This document shows, piece by piece, positions 1 through 11,900 of a DNA stretch of 64,000 nt. The DNA is taken from NCBI RefSeq assembly GCF_035046505.1, contig NC_089822.1, positions 107,959,307 to 108,023,306 on the forward strand, in the 5' to 3' direction. The notes below the pieces were generated by a model that did not search any database, was not told where the DNA came from, and saw only the letters and a program-made list of their open reading frames with translations. This DNA is from Tiliqua scincoides (lineage: Eukaryota > Chordata > Lepidosauria > Squamata > Scincidae). The stretch's first letter is position 1. Every line of letters starts with the position of its first letter. Both the position numbers and the translations under genes were made by a program.

Positions 1-204
1 AAACTTTTTTCTTAAGAAAAACTGTAGATGCTACATGGAAAGTGAAGTGGTGTCTGGTGCCGCATGCTTGATGGGAAAGATTTAATATAATTTACTTCAT
101 TCTGAACATAATGAATATTTCTGTATGGATGAGGAATGGGGGAGAGTTTAATACAGCACTCATTGCTTATGGTCTGATTTTAGTATATTAATGTGTGTTT
201 GCAG
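1..204 (+). other. M6PR: 3' part of the last M6PR intron
   Basis: Non-coding, T-rich sequence that ends in a TTTGCAG splice acceptor at 198-204. No repeat family recognised. Confidence 0.8.
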
Positions 205-327
205 GATGGCTGTGACTTTGTGTGTCGATCTAAACCCCGAAATGTACCAGCTGCGTATCGTGGTGTTGGTGATGACCAACTTGGGGAAGAATCTGAAGAG
301 CGTGATGACCACTTGCTACCCATGTGA
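205..327 (+). CDS. M6PR: M6PR last coding exon (cation-dependent mannose-6-phosphate receptor, C-terminal tail)
   Basis: The exon follows a TTTGCAG acceptor and is open for 40 codons to TGA at 325-327. It reads [20 protein letters not shown], then [20 protein letters not shown], which I recognise as the end of the cation-dependent mannose-6-phosphate receptor, nearly identical to mammals. This receptor carries mannose-6-phosphate-tagged hydrolases from the trans-Golgi to endosomes. The exon holds the end of the lumenal/membrane-proximal region junction and the cytosolic tail. The tail ends in an acidic cluster plus dileucine (DDHLL), the known GGA/AP-1 sorting signal, with a serine in the acidic stretch that CK2 is known to phosphorylate. 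Upstream exons lie outside the window. The gene converges on PHC1. The reading frame used here differs from the ATG-started open frame that overlaps it. Confidence 0.96.
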   Translation, partial: DGCDFVCRSKPRNVPAAYRGVGDDQLGEESEERDDHLLPM

Positions 328-1556
328 TTTCTCTTTTCCTGCCCCTGGTGGTGGTCACACAAGCAGGTGTTGCCCAGCTACTCTCACCCACTTTTCTCTT
401 TTTTTTTTTCTGATTGCCCCCTTGAGCTGCTTACTTTCACCATGGCTGCCCTGTTTTTCCTTCTGACATGAATGACTACTGGAGGGGGGAGGGGTTCTGT
501 TATGAACATAAAGCTGTCATAATGGGCAACATGTTTTTCTAGACTTACTGAGGCTTAAATTCTTCACCACTTGCAGATGAATTGTGGAGGTCTTGCTGCA
601 GCAATGGAATAGCAAGACTGGCGTACTGTATAGGAAGTGAGAAAATAACCTGAATGGATAGGGTAATATTAGTAAAGGGATTTTATTGTTGCTGGGATTG
701 AGTGCTGTTGCTTATGGTCTGCCATCTTTATTCTACAAAATACTGGATCTGTATTTTGAATGAGTCCGTTATACTTTTTTATTGCAAGGAGCTTCCCCAG
801 CATTTTCAGATCCTTTGGAGGTACAGTAACCAAGACCACCTAGAGAATTGCCATCTTTTTACCAAAGCCTGATCTTTTTGCAGCCACTAGCAATGAGACT
901 GCCACTATTATGTATATCTTGTTAAATGAGCTAAAGAGAAATGGAGGAAATGCCTTTTAAAAGGGTTAAGAGGAAAGTTCCTTTCTTACTGGTGTCCTTT
1001 TGTAAGTGCAGGCATTTAAGAGACCAATTCCTGCTATGTCACTCCATTCTTTTTTTTATTAAGATGAGTCATTCATCCTTAATTGTGAATGTGATTGTGG
1101 CATTTAAGAAGATGGATCCTGTAAATCATATGGTTAGCAGTAGAGCTAGACATGCTAGCCTAAAAAAAGCAGGAGGGGGACCTAACAGCTGTGTGAAAAA
1201 TCTAAAGGTCTCTCACTCTTTGCTCCAAGCTGTATGTTTTTATTTTTGGACCCAACTATGAATTGGTACTTGAAGGCAGAGCATCAACTGAAGAGGCAAT
1301 CTTCTGCCGAAGTGTTTGTTTACGACTGAGGGAATGGCTCTCTGCTGTTAATTCTTCTTAGGTGAAAGGTCAATTCTAAACTGTTCCTGTATTTGCTTTC
1401 TGGAGTGAAGGAGCAGGGCAAGGCAGTTTGCTAGCTTAGTGGGTCACTTCTTGGCAGCACCTTCTGGAATGGAGGATAGAACTGTGTGCTTAACGGCAAG
1501 ATTTGAAGACAGTTCAGCAACACTGCTCACTGTTGGAGGTTAGCAGCTACTGTTCA

Positions 1557-1562
1557 AATAAA
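1557..1562 (+). terminator. M6PR: Candidate M6PR poly(A) signal (proximal)
   Basis: AATAAA on the gene's strand 1.23 kb after the stop, with a T/GT-rich downstream element within about 60 bases. Confidence 0.5.
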
Positions 1563-2564
1563 GTTTAAGGACTCCTGATTCACTTGAATTTGCTATTATC
1601 AGCTTTCTCTTGTGTGGCAAGAACATGCCACTTTTCTACTTGCTACCTTGGTAGAGGAATTGGAATATTGGGTGAATGGATTTGACCCATCTTCTTACAC
1701 GATTTATGGAGGAGCAGGGACAGGCTCTCTTGCTGGAATGAGATTAATGCAGCCTTGTTAAGCTTCTCCAAAACAAGGGGGAGACATGGGTTATGGCAAC
1801 TGTCACTTTTTCATGGTGGTATTTAAGAGACTTTGTATAAAAAAGATACAACTTTAAAATTAAAATGGCTTAAGTGCCCTAAACTGTGTATGTGTGCATA
1901 AATTGGAAACATTTAAAAAGAAACTGATGAGTAAGGCTATAGTGGGCAACTGCAGTAGCTTTTGGAGGGAAAATATAGCCATAGCTCACTGGCTTACTAC
2001 GACTGATGTTGCAGTTAGTTCAGCCTTGCTCTTTGTATGCTGCTTGTCAGTCACCAAAGAAGGGGAGGGATCATGGCACACACTTCACATACAGAAGATA
2101 TCAGGATCAATCCCCTAGTGTGCTTGGTTAAAAGGAACAAAGTATATTAGGCTGACTAGACTGTAAAAGACAGGGTGGTTTAGCTTAAAGGCCACCTCAT
2201 ACTGAGCAGCTCCATACTGCCTTAGCTTCAGTAATCCTAAAGCATTAGAAGTTCCTCTCACTGTTTGAACAAGATCAAATTAAGCAAGATGATCGACTGT
2301 TGCACATCTGTTAAACACCCTCCCTTGCGACAAATGCAGCGAGTCTCCAGTCTGAAATAGTGATCATTGCCAACAGGCTACTAGTGCATTTAATAGTCCT
2401 GCTGAGTTCAAATGAGAAGTGGGGTCTACATGCATTATAGTGTAATGCTTGAAGTTGTGCTTTGTCAATCCAGAACTTTGCATTCATCTGTCGCAAGGTT
2501 ATTTAAAATGCACTGATCTAAAAGTACACCTATTTAAAGAGAATGGGTCAGTTAACGTTGTGTA

Positions 2565-2570
2565 AATAAA
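2565..2570 (+). terminator. M6PR: Candidate M6PR poly(A) signal (distal)
   Basis: Second AATAAA on the gene's strand, 2.24 kb after the stop. Confidence 0.4.
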
Positions 2571-2599
2571 AGGGCGTTCTTTGGATCCTGTACCATGAG

Positions 2600-3390
2600 T
2601 TTAAGATGACAACCTTTAGCCACGTGGTAGCACCACACTTTTTGTACCAAAGAAAGAAATATGCTTAAGTCAAGCTTTCTTTCACAATAAGACACTATTT
2701 TATCTTTGGAATATGTTAACTGTTGTGACATGTGAAATCTGTACAGTGATTAAGGGTTGACTCTAGTTTTTAATGTATATCAAGAACAGCTGCATTTGTT
2801 TTACTGCAATGATCAAATCTTGTGGCATTTTACACACTTATTGCAGCATATGCTTTTCTGGACTACAGTCAACTTCATCATTGGGTGCCATTCCTGTAAT
2901 AGTAGTTTGTAGGTACTAATTTTTTTAACCCAGGACAGACACACTACCAACTGGTTAACATTGATCTAAAATCACTCCACTATGCATGACCTATAGCCTA
3001 CACTGGACAGGGGTCAAAAGCCCATCCTTGCTGACAGACAACCCTCCCCATCTTAAACAGCAGCAGGCACCAATAATGTTCCATATCCACTCAAGCATGG
3101 ATATTATAGAATCCACAGTGCCAGTGATACCATCAAGTGTTTTCTTACCTGCTCTTTGATCACTGTGACAGTTTTGTCTAAAAGTGCAGTTGTCAATGGT
3201 CTCCAAACTGTGGGACAGCTGCATTAAGGCCTGCATGCACAGTGCTTACCATTACACACCATTCTTTTGTGTGGGCCTTCTTGGGGGCAGCATCACAGCT
3301 TTGAAACTCCCTTTTGAATGCAAGCCTGTGCTGCCCCTGCTAACATTCCGCAGGGGCTTAAAATGTTTAAGGTCAGCTTGCTTTTTCTTA
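2600..3390. other. Convergent intergenic DNA, nothing recognised
   Basis: Between the probable M6PR 3' end and the next repeats I see only short chance open frames and no family I can name. Confidence 0.4.
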
Positions 3391-3645
3391 GGTTTTTGTT
3401 GCTCTAAGTTGCTGTTTTGTCTTGTGTTTTTATCTGCTGCTGCTCAAGAATTGTTTTTTTATGCCGTTTTGCTGTGTACTGTTTTTATTGCTTTTACTGC
3501 TGCTGTCTTGGGTGTGTTATTGCTGGTTGTTTTTACTGATTATATGGTATTTTTAATATGCATTTTTTAAACTTACTGTGAGCTGCCTTGAGCATCACAT
3601 TTGTTTGGGATTTCAGACAGGACTCAAATGCTTTAAAATAAAAGA
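3390..3645 (+). repeat. AT-rich 3' tail of an old SINE or LINE
   Basis: A T-rich run with TTTTTATTG and GTTTTTACTG units leads into GTGAGCTGCCTTGAGC and then GACTCAAATGCTTTAAAATA, ending in AATAAAA. The GTGAGCTGCCTTGAG block is the usual 3'-tail motif of reptile SINE/LINE partners. Only the tail is recognisable. Confidence 0.5.
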
Positions 3646-3812
3646 ACCTAGCAAAGTTAAGGAATTTTATCATCAGCTACCTCTTTTACAAACTGTCACT
3701 GCTTATCTGGCACACAGTAGCACAGGCTGTAACTGTAATTCTTGACTATTTTGTGCCAGTATTTGCAGTTTCTCTCTACATACCCACCCCTCCCTCTTCC
3801 TGCCAATATGCA

Positions 3813-4212
3813 GCACAATCCTAACCTGTACCAGTACAGCCAGGGTACATGGCTTGTGCTGTAGCTCACACAGGGTAAAGGGGATATACTTAACCTGCTC
3901 TTCCCAGCCATCCCTGTTTATCTGTCACAAATCCAGGAATCATGTGTAGGACAGGGGGTTAAGATATATAGTATGCACTGCCCCCAGCCTCCCCTGTTCT
4001 GCCTTAAAACACCCCCTCCCCATCTTGCCCAGTGCATACTTACCACCAGACAGCACAGAGAATGGGGAAAAAACCAGCAGACCAGTACATGCCTTTGTGC
4101 TGGTGCTGCCATCTCACAAGTAAGTGCAAACATGCCTTATGAAACATTGGCAACACTTGAGTGCAGAAAAGCCTGTGCCTACTCAAATGGCACATTAGGA
4201 TTGGGCTGTTAA
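3813..4212. repeat. Non-autonomous element of the CAATCCTAA family
   Basis: The left end reads CAGCACAATCCTAACCTG and the right end ACATTAGGATTGGGCTGTT, which are inverted copies. The inside has the repeated GTGCTGGTGC / CAGTGC style seen in other copies in this window (34.7, 35.5, 39.5 and 62.6 kb). Confidence 0.55.
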
Positions 4213-5841
4213 GAGTAACACTTTATGCAGCTGATGAAGTTGCCTATTAGTCACAAAAGCATATGCCACAAATGTATTAAGTGTTCAAGATTTAGGAAAT
4301 ACTGTGGAATAAAACTGTTCAACACCTTCCCAAACTGTAGAAGAGTCTATAGAATTTCAATTTGTGTGTGTAGTGCAGTGTTGCCAATTTCAGTGGCCTT
4401 AATTCAATCTACAGTGACAGAAAGAAGGACAATTTCTCATTCATTGCTAACTGTAGTCGTACGCTAGGCAGTCAGACTGCATCTTGGGACCTTCTCTAGT
4501 CATACAGCAGATACTGTACATTTTTGTAAACCTACTCTTAAGGAACCATGCTTCAACACAGTAATGATGGAACCTGCCAACATTGTGGATCTTATTGAGG
4601 CTTGCTCCATACAGTTTGCAATATGGGAAAATGTAAGTAGAAAAGCCTATTCTAAGCTGATGGACACAATGTAGAATTTGAAAGACACAGATTCCTGCCA
4701 CAGCATTTGTTTTAACCTGTATGCCAAAGCACCAGTTAGGACAAGTTGTTCATAGAGGTGACAACTTTTAAGAGCCTCCTGATTATTAAAATGAGCAGCA
4801 GTAGTGAAGTTTGTCTTCATTCAGAGTCTGCTATAGGCTTTGCTTTGAGTGGAATTCAAGAAGCTGCCTACTGTACTGATGTCATCTACCATGAAAAATG
4901 GGGCAAGAGAAAAGCCACAAGAACTTAATTTTTGAAGCACTTTTTTTTACTGAGGAAGAGTGTATTTGTATAATAAACAAAAATAAACAGGCCTCTGACA
5001 GAGGATACAAACCTGCTAGCAGAAGCTTTGTCCCATATGTTCTCTCAAAGGGGGAGGGGGCAAGATACAAAACTGATAAAAGAAAACTTTAAAAAGCAGG
5101 ATAGAAACAACTGGAGCCTCAGAACATTCGGTTTCTCCTTTGATCTTCCAACTTCAGACAGACATGTGGTATTAAAGATCTTTTTTTAAAAAAGATTCTT
5201 CCAATTCTATGCCACAGTCCGAAGTGCTCATATCTTGGGGAAGGTCCCACTAGGCATGAATAAGCCCTAATCCTTAAGTGATCTGTAATGCTTTCCCCTC
5301 CAATGTTCTGTATGAAGTAGGTTTGCTACTTACCTCTGCTCAACACTATGAGCCAGGGACTTGGGCAAACAGGGAAAGGAGTAATTTAAGAACCACAGTT
5401 CTCAGTGTTCTAAACAGAATCCTGCAGTTTCCTTCCCTCAACAATAGAAAGCATGAGCGAGTTTCAGCACTAACCAATTCCCTGGAAAGCGACTAACTCT
5501 GCCAAGAAGAGAAATCCCACAGGAAGGAGAATGTGACTCCACCAGGTGTGCTCTGAGATGAGGAAGGCCTCTCCACAGCCTTTCCTCTCAGGAGCCTCAA
5601 ACTATTACAGAAGAACTCCTCTTAGTTGTGTTACTTTCAGCAACAACTCAGACGCTAGAAAGAATTTGCAGACAACACCAACTCTTGAAGTTTCAAGGCC
5701 TCCTGGGGAGCTTTTCCTCCCCTACTTAGCACCAAAACACAGGCTTACAAACGAGGTCAGTTTCCCTCCATTCACTGTTGAGAGCTTGGAAAAATATGGT
5801 CCTGGCCTGGAGAGGACAGGACATGCCAGTTTCTTATGCAA

Positions 5842-5996
5842 TTAGGTCTCTTTGAGTATGTTTATCTTAGCACAGATCTTGAGGGCAGGACCCAGCTTGA
5901 TGTTCATGGCACTCATGAGGTGCTCTTCCTTCAGTAGGAGCAGGGCCTGACCATCAATTTCCTGGGAGCGAAACTCCTCTGCAATTTCCTGGCAAC
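5842..5996 (-). CDS. PHC1: PHC1 exon 15 (rest of SAM domain and stop)
   Basis: Completes a glycine codon, reads CQEIAEEFRSQEIDGQALLL to KICAKINILKET and stops at TAA 5844-5842. One conservative change (ILKET against mammalian VLKET). The SAM domain polymerises PHC proteins into PRC1 clusters. Confidence 0.97.
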
Positions 5997-8900
5997 CTGG
6001 AGGATTCAAGTAACAGAAACATTTTGAGAAGCGAAGAGACAAGCATCTTGCTCTATGCCACACATAAAATCTGAGAACAGTTTTCTTAAATGATTGTACA
6101 ATTCCTCTAGATTTTTATTTTGAGGGTGGGGGGGGAGACTGCAAGAATAAACTCTTGCTTATTAAGGGCACTTAATTGAACTGGAACTTCCTAGGTCACA
6201 GCTCCCTTTAAGTCATTCTATGACACACGCCCCACTGTTATTCCCATCATCACAATTCCTCAACATTTAACTGTCTGACTTACACCTACCATCCCATTCC
6301 TTCCAGATATGGAGGATGGCGGGAGTTGTGTGTGTGCATGTTAAATTTACCTTGCAGTGATGCAATGAACTCGTACACTTCCTCTACACTCCAGCGGCTG
6401 GGGTTACTGGACAAGAAGACTGGGTTGATGCCATGCAGGTCAGGTGTAGGTGGAGTTATGTTGGAGCTGGCAAGGTCTCGCTCTCCATGACCAGCCCTCA
6501 CCGAGAGAGGTCCTGGAGATGTAGGGGACAGAGCTTCATCATAGCTCGAGTTATCTGATCCTCTGCTAGAGTCTTCTTGGCCCTGCAAAACCCAACAGAG
6601 CAAAAGATGATCATTTATGAAAGGCAATGAAAGAGACCCAGGTTACCCAATTCCACAACTGTTCTACTGCATTAATTTCAAATAGCAAATCTTTAGGGAA
6701 CAGTTGCATAACTGGGAAAATTACATAACCAGACTAGGGCAGTGTTTTTTCAAAAAGTGGGTTGGGACCCAGCCAATTTCATTTGGGTCCCCATTCATTT
6801 CAAAGTGTATTTTGAATGTATTAGACTTGATGCTATCATGGGTATGTGACTGCATTTGAAAACATGTTACAGAATGGTACTACTATGTATATGTTTTTAA
6901 CAATGATAGGGGCTTAATCCTGAATATGTGTGAATAGGATTGCAGCATTTGGGATATTTAGGGGATTTTTTTTAAACAGATCAGCAACTGTTTGGGAAGG
7001 TTAGGAGGGGTTTTTCTTTAAATAAATTTCTAAACTTATTGTAAACTTTTAATTTACTTAGATTTGATTTTGTCATAAGGGGGTGTTAATGATGTCATAA
7101 CCGGCCATGACATCACTTCCAGTGGATTCTAACAGATGGTCATTCTAAAAAGTGGGTCCCAGTGCTAAAGTTTGAGAACCACTGAGAGAGAGGATACACA
7201 AGAGATAATCTTGAATTGTGGATCTAGCCTGTTCTTGATGGGGCAGCACTTCCTCTGAAAGTGCATAGCTGGGGGTGCTCCTAGATTCAGCGTTGCTTCT
7301 AGAATGCTGCAGCCAAATCACTGTGGGATAGGTGTTGAGGACCATCCTGCAAGATTTACTCCAGTTTCCTTTTCATTTTTGGGTCCAATTCAGTGTGCTT
7401 TAAGGTACTGTACAGTTTGAGCCTTGGTTCTTCGAGAATCACCTTCTGCGATATGAATGTACTTATCTACTGAGATCTTTGGAGACAAGAACATTCTTTG
7501 CGATAGTGCCTCCAGATGCGGAACACCCTACCTCTAAATTTTAAAAAAGGCATTTGTTCCAGAGTCTTTTGAGGTGAGGCAAAGGTAGAAAGGAGCAAAC
7601 ATGGAGGTGGTCTGGTGCACTGAGTTAGACATGGTTAAACACTAAAAATTCATGGCTGTACCTAATTCCAGTCAAAGAATTAGGATTCCATCCTCACCCG
7701 GTGACGCTTGCCCTGAATCTTGGCTCGGGCAATCTCTGAGCTGCTGCGCCGAGGCCCACGTCGACGACGGGCATAGTTTGCTTCCTGGAGTTCCTTCATC
7801 TTTTTTCGTTGCAGCCGAAGCTGGTGGCTGCAGCCCACATTGTACCTGACATGATAATGAATAAAGTGTATCCTTTTCTAGCAGAACAGTTTAGTGTTGG
7901 TGCTCTAAAGCCCCCATGTATTTGCAGAAAATCATTCCAAGATCAGCTACCTAGCCAGGCCTATTGACATATCTTGTAATCAAGATACAGAAGCAACTCA
8001 TAGCGTCATTTGCATATATCCCAATTTGCAATGAGTAATCCCAAATGGGAAATGCAACTAAGAGACAATACCTTTACTTGTGAAGGCAGCAGTAGAACCA
8101 CTACAGTTTGGCAGATTCATTTGCAGGGAAATCATCTTGTTTATCAAATTACAGAAACAAATGAAGTATATCAAGCACTACATAAGAATAAAATAAGGTA
8201 CTACCAACAAGTTAGCACCATCTTGGAGGCAGAATCACATTTGATTGATCTATAATTTCAACAGTGCACAAGACCCAAGGAGATGTCCAACTATCATTAC
8301 CTCTTGGCACATGTCACAGAACAGAATCTCTTTGAACCACGGAATTGATTGGCTGGGCCATATTTGCCACAGAACTCGCATTTCAACAGGTTCCCTTTCT
8401 TGTCTTGCTCTGAGAAAATCAGAGAGAGAGACGCATTTATTAACTACTAAAGAAACCAACCAGTAGCAACAGAATGCAAGCATTAGATTTTCTAATTGAA
8501 AGCAAGTTGCCTACTAACAGAAAGCCAGCAAGTGATTCAGTAGTCTCCCAAAGAGAAATTCTAGGAACACCATTAGTTGAACATTGCAAAACTAGGACCA
8601 TGCAAAGAAAACATTTCATTTTCTAGACATGCTTCTTTGAGAGTCTTAGTGAATGATCTGGCTACCCTCCCTTATAGGGACTACCAAGTGGGCAATTCTA
8701 GGGTATAAAACATTGCAACACAAAATCCCTCCAAACACCTCCATCGAGGTTTAGAATAGAGCACAAGATGTCTTGTATGCCTTTCTTTCATACACCTATT
8801 CCAGGAAGTCAGCAACCTAAGTACTTGGTCAGACTCCCAACCAACTACATGCTTCAAAGAGGGGAAAAAGTGGATCAAGAGAACATAGAAAAAAAATTAA

Positions 8901-11900
8901 CCCTAACCAAGCACTGCTCCCTTCCTTCTACTACCACCTCAAATTAAGACTCACCTGCTATCATGTTTTCCTCTCCTGGGGAATTGCCAGGCTGATTCTC
9001 AGTCTGTCTTGGGGGAGCCCCAACCTGAAGGGGTTTTTCAAAGTCTTTTAGGAGCTGAGAGCAACCCACCTGCACATGGGGGGGGGGGGGAGAGAGAAAA
9101 AACCTCACTTAGCAAGCAGCTCTGTCACTAACGTTCATCCACCTAGTTTCACTAGGTGGAGCTGCAGGACTAAGGCAATTTCTCCCTGGCTTCAGCACAC
9201 AAGTTAAATGACCAAACTGGTAGGACAAAGAGAAGACAGTGACAAAAGAGTCCTGACCCTACATATTCCAGGCCCTTGATCCTCTTACCGGGAATGGCTC
9301 TGCCCCTTCCTGAATGACAAAGCCCTCTATGATGTGTGTCAGAATCTGGGGCTTCACAATGGCTTGTGGAGGCTTAGAGTCTCCTGTCTGGCGTGACACC
9401 ATGGCCAAGGTAGGCATAGAAGCAGATGGAGGAGTAACTGAGCCTGGATCACTTGAAGATGCATTTGGGGTGGCATTGGAAAGCGATTCCAGTTTCTCTG
9501 AAACACAATAAACATTAACAGTTAGGTCCAAATGAATTCTGTAATTATACAAGTCTGCATACATTTCTTAAAAAGGAAGCATTCTGCTTGCAACATTTGA
9601 ATAATTTGCGAGAGTCAGACTAGGAACCTCCTGTTTCTGTTGACTTCTAGTCACAAGTACTACGCACCAAAGTGATCACACACTGCTCAAAAGCGTACAC
9701 AGACTGTGCATACGCGACTCACAAGAAAATGGTTTTCCATGAACCAAGGCCTGGCCCAAATCCCTCCCCGAGAACCAGAAGCTTTAATTCAACCAAATTC
9801 TATTCTGTGTAAGGACATTCATGTCCATTTATCTAATTGCTGTGAGGAGGCAACTCACCTCTATTCTCTTCACCTCCTAGGCCACCTTTGTCTTCTGTGA
9901 CTTTGGAATTCTCTGCCATAGGAGAAGACTTGGCAGGCAAGAGAGAAGGTGGTGCACTGGACTCCTCCCTCTCCTCTTCAGATTCTGCCTTGCGCTTGAC
10001 AGCCAAGGTCTGGGGCTTGTTCTGGGTAGGGAGAACAAGAAGATTTGAATGGAGGCAGAGTAACATAAGGAATGGACTACTTAGCAGAGACTACTAGGGA
10101 TGCACAGAGGCATGAGTGAGTATAGGGCTTTCTGATCTCTCTCATACCACAGCCCCCTGTGTGTTTACACACACACTCCAACCCACTCCTAAGGGACTGG
10201 AGACCCTCTGGAATTATACAGAAGGCAGCAAAAGACTATATGCAGATTAGGGAAGAAAGTATTGACAAAAATCTTGTGTAGAAGCACCTTCCAACTGCAC
10301 AAGGGACCCTCTTCATCCCAGTCACAAACACCGCTTAATTCTGCCACTACTTGCATACTTGCCAAGGAGGAAGCAACAATGTCAACACTAATATATTCCA
10401 CATGGACTACCATTTTACACCCCAGTCTCTCAAACAGTTCTGGTGAAAATCTGAACTTCACGCCCTACCTCCCCGCAACAAAATAAAAATCCAAATGCCC
10501 ATTTTAAGGACCAAGCTTCTCTATATTAAACAATGCTGGCCCACAATACAGTGCTTGAGACAAATCTCTTCTCACTAACAGGAAATGCAACCCACTGGGA
10601 CGTTTTCCTGCACTGCCAGCACCAAATGAAAAAAGAGCTGCACATGGTGACAGTAGTGGTCTCATACAGGATAACAACTTAGGTCAGAGTTTCCCACGAG
10701 GTGGGCTGCAACCCTATGTGCAATGGATCTGAAGTGATGCTCCTGGTGATGCCAAAATTCTTTTTGGGAAGCCCCTGAAGCCTCTTCTGGGTCACACTGG
10801 GCCCAAAACCCACCCTGTTGACCTCTATGTGACTCTGAATGGCCCACAGAAGCAACTGGAAGTCAGGTAGCTTCTGCAGGTCATTCTGAGGCCAGTAGAG
10901 TGTGTGTGCACAACGAGGAAGAGGCCTCCAGGGTCTCCCAATAAGATATTCTGGCACTACCAGGAGCATCAACTCACAACCCACCATGGATGATGAGGTG
11001 GGTCACAGTGCTGAAAAGTTTTGGAACCATGGGCTTAAGCAATGGTGCCCATAATTGCTCCTATCAGTTGATTTACAACATACATGGCTGATTGGCCATA
11101 AACTGTTCTAGACTGAGCAATATGATGAGTGAACTAAGAACCTAATTCTATCCCTCCCCAGAGCCACAGGAAACAGCAGCGCTGAAATAGCTGCCACTGT
11201 ATCCTATGGGGCCAGAGAAGGTGTCAAAGGTCTCCTCAGGGTAGGGAACATCAGTTCTCTTACCCTGTGTTGTGTACAGCGGGTCCAGATAGGTCTACTC
11301 AGATCTGCACCAGCCCTTGAACTGGCGCAGAACCAGGGGGACCCATGTTGGGCTCCACAGCTCGGGAGGGGGTATAGGATCCTGCAGCAGCCTCTGCCCA
11401 CCCCACCCCCCCGGGCCTGATCCGCCCACCAAACCACCCACCCCCCCAAAGGCCTCCCTGCTGAGCAGTTGGGAAACTTACTGCCTGACACCCCAACTAC
11501 ACATCCACTGATGCAGTGGCCCAGCACCTATGGGCGCTGGCCTCTATGCCAGCACAGCAGCCTCACTGCCCCGTGTCAGAGTACCTCACGGCACTTTTAT
11601 GACAGCCAGCACTGATGGTGAGGCTGGAGCACCGATGCTGGGCAGTGCAGGATCAGGCTGTAAGTCAACAGCTAGCTAATCTTGGTTTCACTCTGAACCA
11701 CCAGTGTAGGCAAGAGAGGATCCCTCACCTTCCCCACAGCATTACAGCAGTGCCACTTACAGGTAACTGAACAGGCTGCACGTAATATGCTGCTGCTGAT
11801 GCCTGCGCCACAACTGGAGAGGAAGCAGAGTTCTTCACCTGTGTTGTGCCTTGGACTTGAGCAACATTGACCCCAGGAGTGAGTGGAGGAGGGGTTTCTT

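Larger units (their letters stand above)
328..2590 (+). other. M6PR: M6PR 3' UTR (probable, with two candidate polyadenylation sites)
   Basis: After the stop codon there is no further coding signal. Canonical AATAAA signals lie at 1557-1562 (followed by a TGTGTGG-type GU-rich stretch) and at 2565-2570. The first gives a 3' UTR of about 1.25 kb, the second about 2.25 kb. Which is used cannot be told from sequence alone. Confidence 0.6.

Noticed and set aside
191-466. ATG-started 91-codon frame over the M6PR exon
   Set aside because: It is out of frame with the conserved M6PR tail, which lacks its own ATG because it is an internal exon.
9868-9873. Later GTGAG donor after PHC1 exon 9
   Set aside because: It would put exon 10 out of frame; the earlier GTGAAG donor restores LGEKLES.
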